In this document: positions 1 to 8,757 of the stretch, one piece after another
Position numbering within the stretch: position 1 is the stretch's first letter
Layout of the letters: each line of letters opens with the position of its first letter
Source of the DNA: Lancefieldella sp. Marseille-Q7238
Lineage (GTDB): Bacteria; Actinomycetota; Coriobacteriia; Coriobacteriales; Atopobiaceae
Assembly (NCBI RefSeq): GCF_949152215.1
Contig: NZ_OX424407.1
Location: 872,530-936,529, forward strand
DNA length: 64,000 bases
Direction of reading: 5' to 3'
The notes under the pieces: model-generated
The model's database searches: none
What the model saw: the letters and a program-made list of their open reading frames with translations, nothing else
What the model was told of the DNA's origin: nothing
Translations under genes and position numbers: made by a program

Positions 1-1828
1 CTCTTCAAGGTCTTCGAGGTAATTAAGGGGGATCATCCCCGCGCATGCGGGGAACAGCTCGACAGCCGTTATATCGTCACAGAAGGAAGGGGATCATCCC
101 CGCGCATGCGGGGAACAGTGTTTTATCATTTCCGCCGAATACGTAGAATCGGGGATCATCCCCGCGCATGCGGGGAACAGGTGAGGAAAAGGCAGGAATG
201 AGCGACAGACTAAGGATCATCCCCGCGCATGCGGGGAACAGCAGGTCACATGGTTAAAAATCGTGTGATTACGGGGATCATCCCCGCGCATGCGGGGAAC
301 AGCTCACGAGACAATCTTCAAACGTCTTCAGCATGGGATCATCCCCGCGCATGCGGGGAACAGTTGTGGGGCGTGCGTATGGGCCGTTGGCAGTAAGGAT
401 CATCCCCGCGCATGCGGGGAACAGCTTATCACGACCGCAGTCGAAAAGCAGATACTGGGATCATCCCCGCGCATGCGGGGAACAGGAACACCACCTGAAA
501 GAGGTTCAAAGCAATATGGGATCATCCCCGCGCATGCGGGGAACAGTAAAGCTCTCGTGCTCCGTTTTTCTCAAGGTAGGGATCATCCCCGCGCATGCGG
601 GGAACAGACTTCATATCACCTCTATTCGGTTTTGTTTTGGGGATCATCCCCGCGCATGCGGGGAACAGAGGACAAAATTCAAGGAGTCCATCAACCAGAA
701 GGGATCATCCCCGCGCATGCGGGGAACAGGTGGAGCTTAGTGCATACCACCAGCCACGCTCGGGATCATCCCCGCGCATGCGGGGAACAGCCTATCGCGC
801 TGAGGTTGTCTACAGCTGGGCTGGGATCATCCCCGCGCATGCGGGGAACAGAAGATACGAAGATGCTTTACTGGCAGGGTACAGGGATCATCCCCGCGCA
901 TGCGGGGAACAGTCGGAAGGGCAAGGCGGCACTATGGGATTGCAGGGATCATCCCCGCGCATGCGGGGAACAGATTTCTCAAACTCAAAGTTGTATATGC
1001 TGAGCGGGATCATCCCCGCGCATGCGGGGAACAGTGTACTCTGCACTGAGGAGCCTGAGTGTCTGATGGATCATCCCCGCGCATGCGGGGAACAGCCCTT
1101 TGTATCCCTCGTCCATAGCGTTAACGAGGGATCATCCCCGCGCATGCGGGGAACAGAAGTCAACGACTCCTTGAACCTTGCTACGGACGGGATCATCCCC
1201 GCGCATGCGGGGAACAGCATGCATCGTATGTCTGAATAAGACCGTTGGTAGGATCATCCCCGCGCATGCGGGGAACAGTCATAATTTCTTTGATTATTGT
1301 TTCTTCATCTAGGATCATCCCCGCGCATGCGGGGAACAGTCTGTCTGTGTGGTGGTGTTGGCCGCGTCCTTGGGATCATCCCCGCGCATGCGGGGAACAG
1401 CCTTCTGCTTGCTGTGTTGCAAGCACAACGTAGGGATCATCCCCGCGCATGCGGGGAACAGGTTTCCGTCCTTGGCAATGAACGTACGGTAATGGGGATC
1501 ATCCCCGCGCATGCGGGGAACAGTACAACACTCATAAAATCTGGCACCTTGTCCAGGGATCATCCCCGCGCATGCGGGGAACAGCTTCCTTTTAATGAGT
1601 TAATTATAACAGAAGTAGGATCATCCCCGCGCATGCGGGGAACAGTTGTTTCAAATTTGTGACAGCAATGGCAGAAAGGGATCATCCCCGCGCATGCGGG
1701 GAACAGGTCGTTGGCGGCAGGCGGGCATCTTGGCCTTCGGGATCATCCCCGCGCATGCGGGGAACAGTCAAGATCATCGGTGTCATCAGCAGTTTCATCG
1801 GGATCATCCCCGCGCATGCGGGGAACAG
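1..1828 (-). CRISPR. Type I-E CRISPR array, 30 repeats, open at the left edge
   Basis: Thirty copies of a 28-nt invariant repeat start at 30, 91, 153, 214, 275, and so on to 1801, with a 61-nt period (62 nt at two places, 91-153 and 1434-1496). On the minus strand the repeat contains the I-E type stem TCCCCGC / GCGGGGA followed by TGATCC, so the precursor crRNA is read right to left with the leader next to cas2. Counting the adjacent variable base as repeat position 29 gives the usual 29+32 I-E geometry. All 30 cores look identical and the 29 complete spacers look unique. Bases 1-28 are a partial further spacer, so the array continues outside the window. The plus-strand reading frames here are artefacts. 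Confidence 0.98.
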
Positions 1829-1872
1829 TCTAAAGATCCGCAGTTAAAATATAATGCATCCACTATAATGAA
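1829..1872 (-). promoter_or_regulatory. Short AT-rich CRISPR leader
   Basis: Only 44 bases separate the leader-proximal repeat from the cas2 stop codon. The segment is AT-rich, as leaders usually are. Being so short, the functional leader probably extends into the 3' end of cas2. Its role in spacer acquisition is inferred from position alone. Confidence 0.6.
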
Positions 1873-2748
1873 TCATATTTTAATCAGTTTGCGAAAAAGT
1901 CTCAACGTAACTTCGCAGTCAAATTCAGCTCTATGTGGATGCTTATTGTCAAGGTTCAAAAGGTCTGCCAAAGTTTCTAGGCGGTAATTTGTAGCCGCAG
2001 GAAGCTTCTTTTTAGCTAAATCAATAGTATCAATGACCTCATTACTAAAATCATCAAAATCACATTCTTCACAAGCAACTTGTATAAACTCAGAATCAAA
2101 ACGCGCATTGTGAGCTATAACAATGTCTAGAGAAACGAACTCCAAAAATGACTTGATAGCCTCACATAAAGGCGCACCACTTGATATCAATAATTCATCC
2201 GATATGCCTGTCAATTCGACAATCTTCTTTGATAGTGGTTTCTTCGTAGTAATCAAAGTATGAAATCGCTCCTCTATAGCACCCTTAACAACTCGAATGG
2301 CAGCAATTTCAATAATCTGATCCTTGTCAATATTAAGCCCTGTTGTCTCAATATCAAACACAACATATTGTTCCGGTTCCACAAAAATAGATTTTCCATA
2401 TTTACGTCGAGTCTTGGAGCATTGTGACATCTTGCTCCATCCAATATGCTTTCTCACCAGCGCTTTTGCTCGTGTGGGAGTTGGACGCATCATTAATTTT
2501 AATCCATCGTAATTAATAGGTTCCCAGCTCGTATTATGCACGCGGAAATTCAAATGCTGTTCGTTGCGGGCTGAATATACCATAGTTGCACGCCCATTCT
2601 TGGACTCCTCACACACCCGTTGCCAAAGTTTATCGCGAACACGAGCGCTCACTTGTCCTACATATACACCCAGGCTAACCTCCTGCAACCATTTTGTAAG
2701 GTCACCTCGCAACGCAAGTGGACATTTTTCAAGAGTAATGACGACCAT
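1873..2748 (-). CDS. cas2: Cas2 fused to a DnaQ-like DEDDh exonuclease
   Basis: The first 90 or so residues resemble I-E Cas2 (MVVITLEKCP, GVYVGQVSARVRDKLW), the dimer that scaffolds Cas1 for spacer integration. After a basic linker comes a 3'-5' exonuclease domain with all DEDDh motifs: DIETTG (D132, E134), AHNARFD (D218) and HRAEFD (H272, D277). In characterised systems with this fusion, the exonuclease trims the 3' overhangs of prespacers before integration. The start is placed at ATG 2748 because GGAGAG lies just upstream; a TTG at 2760 would add four residues. The gene overlaps the end of cas1 by 20 bases and ends 44 bases before the array. Catalytic residues are intact, so trimming activity is expected but inferred. 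Confidence 0.95.
   Translation of the reverse strand: MVVITLEKCPLALRGDLTKWLQEVSLGVYVGQVSARVRDKLWQRVCEESKNGRATMVYSARNEQHLNFRVHNTSWEPINYDGLKLMMRPTPTRAKALVRKHIGWSKMSQCSKTRRKYGKSIFVEPEQYVVFDIETTGLNIDKDQIIEIAAIRVVKGAIEERFHTLITTKKPLSKKIVELTGISDELLISSGAPLCEAIKSFLEFVSLDIVIAHNARFDSEFIQVACEECDFDDFSNEVIDTIDLAKKKLPAATNYRLETLADLLNLDNKHPHRAEFDCEVTLRLFRKLIKI
1877..1905 (-). promoter_or_regulatory. Candidate pre-crRNA promoter inside cas2
   Basis: On the minus strand TTGAGA (1905-1900) is followed by a 17-base spacer and TAAAAT (1882-1877), each one mismatch from the sigma70 consensus. Start of transcription would fall near 1870, about 40 bases before the first repeat. The promoter overlaps the last codons of cas2, so the array can be transcribed independently of the cas operon. 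Confidence 0.55.
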
Positions 2749-3748
2749 CACTCTCTCCAATCAGGACGCCATTTCCTACCTCTTCGGCCTGCAGTTGTAC
2801 TTCAAGCCTCTTACCATATGAAACACCAAATGCCACAGCGGGGTGAGATTCATCCCAGAGAAACATAGTCTCGAAATCTAATGAGTTTTCTTCCTCATAA
2901 ACAGTATCACCCAACAACAAAAACCGAATATCATAAGCACATCGTTCCATAATCTTGCCATCATAAAAAGAATCTCGTATTTTCTGGCGAGTAACAGATC
3001 CAATGTCCTCGGGTGGATTGGAAGCCACCTCAAATGCTATGGGAATAGTCAACTCCGCCTTGTAGAGATCAGAGACGTCATACACAAACGAACGCTCATG
3101 CCCATCATGAACAAAGCCTAGCGCGGGAGAGCACCCCAATGCCACAATGACGCTATGTACTATGCCATAAAGGCACACATTCGCAGCAGAAAGAGCCTGA
3201 TTAATGGGCGTCGCATCCGTAAAGTCCGTTGGGTTATACTCCCTGCCTTTCCAAGGAACGTTATATTCCTTTGAAAGCTTTCGATAGAGTGAGCGTATGC
3301 GAGCGCCCTCTCGTCCACGCAGTTGCTGCATGGTGAACCCAGAGACATCCTCTCCAGGGAAACGCATCTGGTACATGGCGCGCGCAACCGCAAGGCGCTT
3401 GCGCGTGTTTGACACGAGTTCCGCTTGCTTGACAATAAGACGTGAGGAGCGAGTAAGGGGTCGCCCATGGGCGTAGTAGCGGACGCCATATTCACCAACC
3501 CACACCACAGTTGACCCGGCATCGCCTAAAAGCTCAACAGCACGATGTGAAATATTTGTCCCTGGTCCCAACATCAACACGCCAAGAGAGGCTGCAGGCA
3601 CATAGGCAGTTCCACGTTTATCGGTAATGGTCACCGCGCTATCCTGACGATTAATCAAACACCTTTCAACATAGAGAAAAGTCATACGCTCCCTAATGGT
3701 TGGCAGAGTATGGAGATCTGGTTTGATGATGCCGGTTATGCCTGACAC
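2729..3748 (-). CDS. cas1: CRISPR integrase Cas1 (type I-E)
   Basis: Cas1 is the metal-dependent integrase that inserts spacers at the leader-repeat junction as a Cas1-Cas2 complex. The 339-aa protein shows an N-terminal beta domain and the alpha-helical catalytic domain with E147 (LRGREGARIR), H214 (GFVHDGH), D224 and D227 (YDVSDLYK), matching E141/H208/D218/D221 of the E. coli enzyme. It is some 30 residues longer than E. coli Cas1, mostly at the C terminus (EVQLQAEEVGNGVLIGESD). It overlaps cas6e by 13 bases upstream and cas2 downstream, so the three are translationally coupled at the end of the cas operon. Confidence 0.97.
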   Translation of the reverse strand: MSGITGIIKPDLHTLPTIRERMTFLYVERCLINRQDSAVTITDKRGTAYVPAASLGVLMLGPGTNISHRAVELLGDAGSTVVWVGEYGVRYYAHGRPLTRSSRLIVKQAELVSNTRKRLAVARAMYQMRFPGEDVSGFTMQQLRGREGARIRSLYRKLSKEYNVPWKGREYNPTDFTDATPINQALSAANVCLYGIVHSVIVALGCSPALGFVHDGHERSFVYDVSDLYKAELTIPIAFEVASNPPEDIGSVTRQKIRDSFYDGKIMERCAYDIRFLLLGDTVYEEENSLDFETMFLWDESHPAVAFGVSYGKRLEVQLQAEEVGNGVLIGESDGRHYS

Positions 3749-4512
3749 GAGCCGCTTCCTCCCTCAGCTGCAAGGGTCAGTAGTCCACAGCCAAAGCCCT
3801 TGCCATGCCCAATCCCATTAATCAGGGCGTGGCGCAGCGCTGTTATATCTGTCACTCTAAGAAGGCCATCATATTGGGCTATTGCAAGGGTAATCGGCTG
3901 TTTCTGCGACTCTTTATGAAAGCTCAGTTCTCTAGTATTGCTCACAATCAGACGAGAAATACCTCGTGCATCCTGGAGAACCTCGAAGCCATTGCGAGAG
4001 GCTCGCGTAGAGTCCTGCTGTAAAAACAATTCTGGCACCTCTATATTTGTCCCATTATATGCAGCCTTACCAACAAGCCACGCCTCTTGCTGCAGGATAG
4101 TCAGATGCGGCAAGCGCATCTGACTGCCTTGTTTGTTAATAGCGTCCTGTTTACCACCACGGGAACTGCGGTTCACCACAGGGTTGGCCACCAAACGAAA
4201 GGCATAGCGCTGTCCTACAGCAAGATGATCTAGGAAGGGATTATAATCTCTCGTCTGCCATGAAGGACTCAAATCAGGAAAACCAATCTGCTCATTGAGG
4301 CCTACAAGACTTGGAGACGTAGGGCTCACGACGTAAAGGTAAGCTCCGCCGTTTTTCTGCCAATCGACACGCCAGAGAACCCTGCCTTCCTCCTCCATGG
4401 GCACATCTGGAGGAAAGCTTCCTGCTATGGCAGCGTGCATGCGGTAAGGCGAGGCAAGCATGTGGCGCGTCTCACGCCGCGTTAAGTTAATGGGAAAGCG
4501 CGTGAAGTACAT
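3736..4512 (-). CDS. cas6e: Cas6e pre-crRNA endoribonuclease
   Basis: Cas6e cuts within the repeat of pre-crRNA and stays bound to the 3' hairpin in Cascade. The 258-aa protein has the family N terminus (MYFTRFPIN), a candidate catalytic His in SPYRMHAAIAG (about H26), and the glycine-rich C-terminal loop GIGHGKGFGCGLL. It is longer than E. coli Cas6e (199 aa). The ATG abuts the TAG stop of cas5e with no gap, and the end overlaps cas1 by 13 bases, so it is an internal gene of the cas operon. Confidence 0.93.
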   Translation of the reverse strand: MYFTRFPINLTRRETRHMLASPYRMHAAIAGSFPPDVPMEEEGRVLWRVDWQKNGGAYLYVVSPTSPSLVGLNEQIGFPDLSPSWQTRDYNPFLDHLAVGQRYAFRLVANPVVNRSSRGGKQDAINKQGSQMRLPHLTILQQEAWLVGKAAYNGTNIEVPELFLQQDSTRASRNGFEVLQDARGISRLIVSNTRELSFHKESQKQPITLAIAQYDGLLRVTDITALRHALINGIGHGKGFGCGLLTLAAEGGSGSCQA

Positions 4513-5271
4513 CTAACTCATCACCTCATCAATCGTTACTAGAGGATCATGCTCAATCCGCTGAGGCTTATAGGAGGGATTCTTGACAGTTGTCGTAGCA
4601 TGTGAAACTGTACGCCATGAATATTGACGGTATGTTTGAGAAAAAGCAACGGGCACATCCTGCTGCACGACATCGTAGCCCTCCCCATAATCATCGAATC
4701 CCTTGTCATAAAGAATCTCGAGCTTGATTTCTTCCTTTTCGCGTATATTCCACCGATGTCTGTAGGAATCAGTTGCTTGCCATGGAACGGAGCTGAGGGT
4801 TTCCAAGAGGGTCGCATGCTCCTCGATACCCAAAAGCACTTTGCACGAAGGTGGACACGACCTCCTACCGAGGAAGAGCGGGAAAACTGGATGCTCAAGC
4901 GCCTCAGCACATGTATGGACAAGGTTGCTGTCACCTTCGAATGCAGCGATAAAAATCGCATCAGAGAGATAAAAACGATGACTCAACGGTAAACTGTCCT
5001 TAAAAACCCAGCACTTCGCTTCTTTATCCCATGTGCGCGTGTGCTCGGTCTGAAAGTCTCGCTCATACGTACCAGGCTGATCAATGCGCACACCGAAGCG
5101 CAATGACACAAGGTCATTCACTGGGTCTTTCCTCCTGCGGCCTAGGGCAGCGGCGACAAGACCGATAACTCCACTCTTGGTAGGCTCGTGTTGCGTTTTA
5201 CGCTCAGTGAAACGGCTGTTGGATCCCCATGACTGAAGCGGACCCGCAAGCTTGAGAAGCAGCACTGCCAT
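4513..5271 (-). CDS. cas5e: Cascade subunit Cas5e
   Basis: Cas5e caps the 5' handle of the crRNA in the type I-E Cascade complex. The 252-aa sequence opens with the family signature LLLKLAGPLQSWGSNSRF and continues with TKSGVIGLVAAALGRRR, the conserved segment of the RAMP fold. It starts three bases after the cas7e stop and its TAG stop abuts the cas6e ATG, indicating tight co-translation. No unusual residues were noticed. Confidence 0.95.
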   Translation of the reverse strand: MAVLLLKLAGPLQSWGSNSRFTERKTQHEPTKSGVIGLVAAALGRRRKDPVNDLVSLRFGVRIDQPGTYERDFQTEHTRTWDKEAKCWVFKDSLPLSHRFYLSDAIFIAAFEGDSNLVHTCAEALEHPVFPLFLGRRSCPPSCKVLLGIEEHATLLETLSSVPWQATDSYRHRWNIREKEEIKLEILYDKGFDDYGEGYDVVQQDVPVAFSQTYRQYSWRTVSHATTTVKNPSYKPQRIEHDPLVTIDEVMS

Positions 5272-5273
5272 AG

Positions 5274-6416
5274 CTACTCCTGTTCCTCACTCGAATACCC
5301 ATTACCCGCAAGATAGGACGCACACTCTTCGGAAACCCTAGAAATAAGAGTGTTGAAATCAACTATTTGCGCATTGGGAAAATCCTCCAACGCATGGGCA
5401 TCAGGCGATGCAATGGTAACGAAGGTTGCTTTTGGAGCAATGTCAAAAGCCTCGTCGATAACGCGTTCTTGGACAACGAGTTCTTCACAGGCACGTTCGG
5501 TCTGGCTCTTTCCCTGCGTAGTAGAGATGGGCTTCTCGAATGCATTGACTAAGCTGACTGGCTGCCTCTCGCGCAGCTCAACGATAACGGCAGCAGGAAG
5601 CGTTCTGTTGGCAAATGAGTTCTGCTTACCTGTAGGCATGGAACGAACGAAAGCGTTCAAGAATGCTTCTATACCCCTGCACGCTGCCGCTGCAGAACCT
5701 AGGTTCTCACATAGGTGGTGAACATCAATGTCGGCATAGCGATAAAGCGTCGACGAAGTGAACTCTGTAGTTTCTATCATGGCTGCCCCAGCGTTGTCCT
5801 CTGGAGCTTGGTCATCGAGAGCTGTAAAGTAGTCGAACTCCGTCTCCGCACGTCCAACGCTTATGGCATGTGCCACCTGAACTGCTGCGTCAACGTTGAG
5901 ATCCGGCGCATCAGCAACCATTCGGCCAAATAGGGCGATGTCAATCGCATTGAGCGTTGGCCTCTGCTTGATGTTTAGAACGTCTTTTGCAGCTTTCTTA
6001 TCAATCGAGCTGTTTTCTTCAATCGACGCGATAGCAAGGTCCGCAAGGCTCTCCGCCTGCTTGGGCGAGAGAAAAAGCAGGTAGCCAGTATCTTTGTCTG
6101 TCACTTTGATTCCTGTTGCACCAAGAGCTTTGGCAGAAGCGTCCTCAAGATTCTTTCCATTCAAGTCAGGTCGCTTTATGGCAGCATATCCACTAATAAG
6201 ATCGACAACGTGTTTGGTTCTCCATCCAATCTCATCCTCTAGGAGGTACGAGGGAAACAGGTCGCGAGTCGCCTTTTTCCACGCCTGACTGGAAATTCGG
6301 GAGCGGATAACCCCACCAAAGCGGGCGGTCTTAGGGCTACCTGTATCGTCACGGTTAATATTACTTGGCGGGACATTTTGAAGGATATGGATATCAATAA
6401 ACAACGAATTACTCAT
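5274..6416 (-). CDS. cas7e: Cascade backbone subunit Cas7e
   Basis: Cas7e polymerises along the spacer part of the crRNA to form the Cascade backbone. The 380-aa protein begins LFIDIHILQNVPPSNINRDD and has GSPKTARFGGVIRSRISSQAWK, the characteristic N-terminal segment of the Cas7/Cse4/CasC family. Length is typical (E. coli CasC is about 363 aa). A GAGG motif lies a few bases upstream of the ATG. It follows cse2 with a 15-base gap and precedes cas5e by 2 bases. Confidence 0.97.
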   Translation of the reverse strand: MSNSLFIDIHILQNVPPSNINRDDTGSPKTARFGGVIRSRISSQAWKKATRDLFPSYLLEDEIGWRTKHVVDLISGYAAIKRPDLNGKNLEDASAKALGATGIKVTDKDTGYLLFLSPKQAESLADLAIASIEENSSIDKKAAKDVLNIKQRPTLNAIDIALFGRMVADAPDLNVDAAVQVAHAISVGRAETEFDYFTALDDQAPEDNAGAAMIETTEFTSSTLYRYADIDVHHLCENLGSAAAACRGIEAFLNAFVRSMPTGKQNSFANRTLPAAVIVELRERQPVSLVNAFEKPISTTQGKSQTERACEELVVQERVIDEAFDIAPKATFVTIASPDAHALEDFPNAQIVDFNTLISRVSEECASYLAGNGYSSEEQE

Positions 6417-6431
6417 AACTGCAACCTCTTC

Positions 6432-7085
6432 CTAATCGTTTTCAGGCAAAGAAGCCTGCTCTTGACCGCACATTTCTCCTAAACAGCACGAGGCAAATCC
6501 TCTGCCCCACGCGCGCCTCACGCCATTAGCCTTCTCTGAAAATTGCAAATCATAGAATTGCTGTGCCAACAACGCATAATCAAGGGGGATAGTCTCCCTC
6601 CGTAGCTGACCAACAAGCTGTCGCGCATAGTGCATTGTCTCTGAAAACGACTCAGCGGTCACAAGAGCGGCAAATCTTCTCGGGAGTTCTCCAGGTTCCA
6701 GAGACTCATATCTATCAGCTGCACACAATACAAGTTGGCGCATTGCCTGGCCCAGCCCATGTTCACGCCCCCACTGATGCATGGGAATCGACTGTGACTG
6801 TTGGTGAACTGCATAAAGCGTAAGAGCCGCATGGACAGCCCATTCTCCAGGAGAGGGATCGTCACACCTGCCAACGAGCGCATCTGGCATACCCTCAAAC
6901 TCGAGACCCCATATAGCAGGCGTATCTCCAGGTTTTCTCGTGACTGCATGACGCAAGAAGGCAAGCTCTCGTGCACCTTTTGATTTACCTGTAGGTGATA
7001 GATAGGCGTTTTGAATGGCCTCAATCTTTCTTCCTACAAACACCCTTACCTGATTTCGCGGACTTTCAGTCTCACTGCTTTTCAC
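6432..7085 (-). CDS. cse2: Cascade small subunit Cse2 (Cas11e)
   Basis: Cse2 forms the two-copy belly of type I-E Cascade and stabilises the R-loop. The 217-aa protein has the helical pattern of the family, including FLRHAVTRKPGDTPAIWGLEFEG and WAVHAALTLYAVHQQ. It carries a somewhat long C terminus. The start codon lies inside the 3' end of cas8e (14-base overlap), which is the usual order cas8e-cse2-cas7e and implies translational coupling. Confidence 0.93.
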   Translation of the reverse strand: MKSSETESPRNQVRVFVGRKIEAIQNAYLSPTGKSKGARELAFLRHAVTRKPGDTPAIWGLEFEGMPDALVGRCDDPSPGEWAVHAALTLYAVHQQSQSIPMHQWGREHGLGQAMRQLVLCAADRYESLEPGELPRRFAALVTAESFSETMHYARQLVGQLRRETIPLDYALLAQQFYDLQFSEKANGVRRAWGRGFASCCLGEMCGQEQASLPEND

Positions 7086-8757
7086 TGCCGGAACCCTCCT
7101 TTACAATTGCATTCCCTTCAAGGGGTAGCGCCTCTCTGATTGCGGAATAAAACCATCTCTCAGCTATCGAAGAGGTAATCCATGTGCCAGATTTCCCGCG
7201 CTTTCTTGACCGACCTGTAATACCCTGAGGACCTACCTCCGAAATATATCTTTTTGCAAGCAAATCCAGCACCTTACGAGCTTCACAATTCCATCTGGCT
7301 CGCTCGCCAACAACATCGCTATCAGTGTTAAGACTTGCAAGCCAACTGCGAAACAATGAATCGAGCTCAAAGTAAGCCTCTGTTTTAGCCTCATTAGCTG
7401 CGTCAGAGATATTATCTTGATCTCCTCCCGCAGCAATCAGAAGGTTCGACACCAAATTTCCTAAAGCTACAACAGCCCTATCTGCGTCACCAACACAATC
7501 ACATGCCAAGGCAACCAGAGGAGAGCCTTCTGGCGATAGCAGAAAAGAACTGAGAAGAACGGTGTCGTCAATCAGGTCGGTAACAACTGAACTTTGCGTA
7601 CCGTATTCGAGTCCCGTGCCATGTATATGTAGATGCATGCTCTGAGAGAGTCTTCGTCCTCCATTTGCACTTGTAAGATATTCCGCCCACGCAAGTACAC
7701 CAGGAGTAAAGCTAGCCGCCAGTCCATCGTCACGATTCTCAGGTGCGAACAGTGAGCTCAATCCTCTCCACAATGCCCTGTTCGACCGATGAGACATAGG
7801 AAGGTAAATGGGAACCTGGCCCAGCTTCTTTTCCTGGTTTTTACTTCGCCTCCATGCGGTCATGGACTCGATTCTATGCATATTCTTGAGCTCGAGTTTG
7901 TCTCCATTGGTAAGTACCAAACCGGTAACCACTCCCCGGTCTGCAACAAGCCGTACCCGACGCGACTGCCAGGTATAGATGTCGGCATGACCGACTGGTA
8001 GAGCGTCAAGGCTTCCAAATTCCCTCAGCGACTGTTCCCATGTGGGCAAGTCATCAGGAGAAAATACCTCATTGTCATCATCTTCCCAAACAACGAAGTT
8101 GAGCAGAAGTGTTTCACGTAGCGTTTCGCCCTCAAGAAAGATACCACCAAGATTTCCCGCCCAGCCGGTTCCTCTTGGATAGCTCTTCCCTCCCTTAACG
8201 GTTGAATCCCCCACCACGCCACTTTTAATTCCTGCCGTATCAAAGGCCTGAACATGTATGAGCCAGCGTGCTGCTTCAGCAAAGGTCAGATAGTCTATCT
8301 TTTGGCCTGATCGCAACGAAAACAGCCTGTCACCATCAGGAACGTCAGACATAATTTTTGAGACTGGTGCACACTCGTCTCGAGATGTTCTTAAGCCCGG
8401 TACCTGCATGAACGGACGCTCCGAATCAAAGAGATCAAACCGGTCATGCCATTTGGAAAGATATGCTTCAATGGCGCCCATGGGCAACTCAGAAGCCTCC
8501 CATAGCTGTCCCCAAACCTCAGCAGGTTCCACGTCTTCGTCAAGATCGTCTAGCATGGGAGAGATAGAACGTTGCAGGATGGCAAGCAATACGCGCAGGA
8601 TAGCAAAATCCTGTGTCGGTAAGTCATTGATAAGGCATTGTAACCTCGGTGCTTGGCGGAACAGCTCAAGAAGGGACACCTCCTTAGCTACTCCCTTATC
8701 ATCAAGAACACGAATCCATAGTTCATCGATGAGGTTGAAGCTTGCCTTCTCGTTCAC
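7072..8757 (-). CDS. cas8e: Cascade large subunit Cas8e (Cse1)
   Basis: Cas8e recognises the PAM and recruits Cas3. The 561-aa protein starts with FNLIDELWIRVLDDKGVAKEVSLLELF, the typical N terminus of Cse1, and contains DIYTWQSRRVRLV and LPMSHRSNRALWRGLSSLF typical of the family. Length is close to E. coli CasA (502 aa) but with extra C-terminal sequence. It uses a GTG start that shares one base with the cas3 TAG stop (TAGTG), a stop-restart arrangement. Confidence 0.95.
   Translation of the reverse strand: MNEKASFNLIDELWIRVLDDKGVAKEVSLLELFRQAPRLQCLINDLPTQDFAILRVLLAILQRSISPMLDDLDEDVEPAEVWGQLWEASELPMGAIEAYLSKWHDRFDLFDSERPFMQVPGLRTSRDECAPVSKIMSDVPDGDRLFSLRSGQKIDYLTFAEAARWLIHVQAFDTAGIKSGVVGDSTVKGGKSYPRGTGWAGNLGGIFLEGETLRETLLLNFVVWEDDDNEVFSPDDLPTWEQSLREFGSLDALPVGHADIYTWQSRRVRLVADRGVVTGLVLTNGDKLELKNMHRIESMTAWRRSKNQEKKLGQVPIYLPMSHRSNRALWRGLSSLFAPENRDDGLAASFTPGVLAWAEYLTSANGGRRLSQSMHLHIHGTGLEYGTQSSVVTDLIDDTVLLSSFLLSPEGSPLVALACDCVGDADRAVVALGNLVSNLLIAAGGDQDNISDAANEAKTEAYFELDSLFRSWLASLNTDSDVVGERARWNCEARKVLDLLAKRYISEVGPQGITGRSRKRGKSGTWITSSIAERWFYSAIREALPLEGNAIVKEGSGSEKQ

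Noticed and set aside
290-1987. Several plus- and minus-strand open frames across the first 2 kb with repeated peptides such as IIPAHAGN, DHPRACGEQ and SSPRMRGT
   Set aside because: They are translations of the CRISPR repeat in its three frames and a well-known database artefact; no ribosome sites or coding signal.
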